From contig JAOADN010000001.1 in assembly GCA_026417295.1 (NCBI GenBank), forward strand, positions 1 through 64,000: a stretch of 64,000 nucleotides of DNA. Direction: 5' to 3'. The stretch comes from Paracoccaceae bacterium. GTDB lineage: Bacteria; Pseudomonadota; Alphaproteobacteria; Rhodobacterales; Rhodobacteraceae. How positions within the stretch are numbered: position 1 is the stretch's first letter; each line of letters opens with the position of its first letter. The position numbers were made by a program, and so were the translations under genes. Shown here in pieces: positions 62,121-64,000 of this stretch. The notes beneath the pieces were generated by a model. The model searched no databases and was not told the DNA's origin. It worked only from the letters and a program-made list of their open reading frames with translations.

Positions 62121-62893
62121 CAGTGGACCGCTTCCTTGTCCTTCGGCGTAAGCTGGTCGGGCCGCTTGCCGAGGATGATCATGGCGAGGATGTCGTCCTC
62201 GGTGACCTCGTCCACCTTCACGATGCCGACGAGCTGGCCATTCTTCATCACCGCGGCGCGGTCGCACAGCTTCTTCACCGAATGGACGTCGTGGTCGATC
62301 AGGAAGATGCCCAGGCCCTGCCGCTTCAGTTCGTGGATGAGGTCGGCCACCATCTGCGTCTCGTGCGGGCCGAGGGCGGCGGTGGGTTCGTCCATGATCA
62401 GGATGCGCGCGTTGAACAGGATCGCCCGCGCGATGGCGACCGACTGGCGCTGGCCGCCCGAAAGCGACTTCGCCGGTTCCTTGAAGCGCCGGAAGTTGGG
62501 GTTGAGCCGCCCCATCACCTTGCGCGCCTCGGCCTCCATCGCCACGTCGTCGAGCGTGCCCCAGCGGGTCAGGATCTCTCGCCCGAGATAGAGGTTGGCA
62601 GCGGCATCGACGTTGTCGGCCAGCGCGAGCGCCTGGTAGATCGTCTCGATCCCCAGCGCCTTGGCATCGCGCGGGTTGTTGATCTGGACTTCCTCGCCAT
62701 TGATCAGGATCTGGCCGCTGTCGCGCCGGTAGGCGCCGGAGAGGCACTTGATGAGGGTGGACTTGCCGGCGCCGTTGTGACCGAGAAGGCCCACGACCTC
62801 GCCGGGGTAGAGGTCCACCGTGACATTGTCGACGGCCTTGATGCCGCCGAAGGCGATCGAGATGTTGCGCAGTTCCACAAGCGGAGTGGCCAT
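62120..62893 (-). CDS. xylG: Xylose-type ABC transporter ATP-binding protein
   Basis: [51 protein letters not shown]; start corrected to 62893. Confidence 0.92.
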   Translation of the reverse strand: MATPLVELRNISIAFGGIKAVDNVTVDLYPGEVVGLLGHNGAGKSTLIKCLSGAYRRDSGQILINGEEVQINNPRDAKALGIETIYQALALADNVDAAANLYLGREILTRWGTLDDVAMEAEARKVMGRLNPNFRRFKEPAKSLSGGQRQSVAIARAILFNARILIMDEPTAALGPHETQMVADLIHELKRQGLGIFLIDHDVHSVKKLCDRAAVMKNGQLVGIVKVDEVTEDDILAMIILGKRPDQLTPKDKEAVH

Positions 62894-62904
62894 CGGGAAC
62901 CTCC

Positions 62905-64000
62905 CTATTTGATCCGGCGGCGATAGAGCTGGTCGACGAAGACGGCGATCACGAGGACGGTGCCGACGACGATGTCCTGGAAGGCGGCGGGCAGGTTGAG
63001 GAGCTGCATCCCCGACTGGATGGACTGCATCGTGAGCGCCCCGAGGAGCGCGCCGTAGACCGTGCCGACGCCACCTGCGAGCGAGGTGCCGCCGATGACG
63101 GCGGCGGCGATGACGTAGAGCTCGTTCGACTGGCCGAGCGCGTTCGTCGCGGCATCGAGGCGCGCCGAGGCGATGATCGCCGAGAGCCCGACGAGGAAGC
63201 CCATGAGCGCGAAGACCTTGACCGTGACGAGGCGGGTGTTGATGCCGGCCAGCTGCGCCGCCTCGGGGTTGCCGCCGATCGCATAGATGTAGCGGCCGAA
63301 GCGCGTGCGCGAGGCCAGGAAGGTCATCGCCCCGCCGACGATCAGCGCGATCAGCACCGGCGCGGCGTAGCCCGTGTAGTAGATCAGGCCGTCGGTGCAG
63401 CGGACGATCTGGTCCCCGGCCATGCATATTGCGGCGCCGGACTTGTCCTCGACCCCCTGGGGGATCGGGACGTTGTTGGCGGTGGCATACTGTTCGATCA
63501 GCTTGAAGGGCCAGGGATAGGAGGTCACGACCCGGGTCGTGCCGAGAACCGCGGCGCTGCCGATGGCGGCCAGCGTCACCTCGGCCCAGATCGGGCGCAG
63601 CGGGAAGCCGAACTTCTTGCGCTGCTTGCGCCCGCTGATCAGCGCCAGGACGATGCCGATGCAGGCCAGGATGCCCAGCGTCCAGCTCCAGAACGGGCCG
63701 AGCCAGCCTTCGGGGACGCCGCCGCCGACGATCTTGAAGGTCTTGTCCATCGGCGCCACCGTCTCGCCGCTGGCCAGAAGGAAGGCGACGCCCTTGTAGG
63801 CGATCAGCCCGCCCAGGGTGACGATGAAGGACGGGATCTGGAGGAAGGCGATCAGGTAGCCGTTGAAGGCGCCGACCAGCGTGCCGGCGAGAAGGCAGGC
63901 CGCCATCGCGATGATCCAGATCGCGGGATGCCCGACGCCGAGCGCGGGGCCGAGGTGATAGACCTGCAGCACGGCGCCGAAGACGGCCACCATGCTGAGC
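62905..64000 (-). CDS. xylH: Xylose-type ABC transporter permease (5' end outside window)
   Basis: BPD_transp_2-like: [55 protein letters not shown]; frame open at the right edge. Confidence 0.9.
   Translation of the reverse strand, partial: LSMVAVFGAVLQVYHLGPALGVGHPAIWIIAMAACLLAGTLVGAFNGYLIAFLQIPSFIVTLGGLIAYKGVAFLLASGETVAPMDKTFKIVGGGVPEGWLGPFWSWTLGILACIGIVLALISGRKQRKKFGFPLRPIWAEVTLAAIGSAAVLGTTRVVTSYPWPFKLIEQYATANNVPIPQGVEDKSGAAICMAGDQIVRCTDGLIYYTGYAAPVLIALIVGGAMTFLASRTRFGRYIYAIGGNPEAAQLAGINTRLVTVKVFALMGFLVGLSAIIASARLDAATNALGQSNELYVIAAAVIGGTSLAGGVGTVYGALLGALTMQSIQSGMQLLNLPAAFQDIVVGTVLVIAVFVDQLYRRRIK

Noticed and set aside
59168-62591. Long plus-strand ORFs (511 and 639 aa) opposite xylA, xylB and xylG
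   Set aside because: Antisense to unmistakable xyl genes; low-complexity composition.

Overview
The window is a high-GC alphaproteobacterial chromosome segment that looks Rhodobacteraceae-like from gene content and order; this is inference, since no search was run. From about 0.3 to 51.7 kb it is mostly core genome: an SDR/FAD-oxidoreductase pair, ybaK-like/eno, zwf-pgl-pgi, a chemoreceptor plus cheB facing a convergent che operon (STAS, cheY, cheA, cheW, cheR, cheY2, one unknown), glk-aglR divergent from aglEFG-K (no aglA), a FemAB-like acetyltransferase, a divergent hydrolase/MarR pair, a Dpp-like ABC operon with an AraC regulator, miaA, pyrH-frr-uppS-cdsA-dxr-rseP-(small ORF)-bamA-ompH-fabZ-lpxA-lpxI-lpxB, and ccmF-ccmH. 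From about 51.7 to 64 kb it is accessory catabolism: a TetR/BetI-like regulator and CocE-type hydrolase divergent from a TMADH/StcD-like demethylase and a non-pyrrolysine MttB-family methyltransferase, then a xylose operon (xylH-G-B-A) with an SDR and gluconokinase attached. The observations I find most interesting are: (1) an inverted pair of about 75-bp structured repeats (GTGTCCCAtNGTGGGACAC plus CCAATGAAATCAATGG) at about 0.1 and 51.65 kb flanking the core block; (2) the regulated hydrolase / TMADH-like / MttB-like quaternary-amine locus, with paired TTGWAC-N4-GTWCAA operators, a frameshift explained by a GC-rich pentamer tract, and AT-rich codon patches; (3) several clean regulatory repeats (MarR 21-bp-period direct repeats, AglR and zwf palindromes, hairpins after both transporter binding-protein genes, a shared TTAA-N7-TTNA motif before both chemotaxis units). 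No tRNA, rRNA, CRISPR array, transposase or prophage was recognised.
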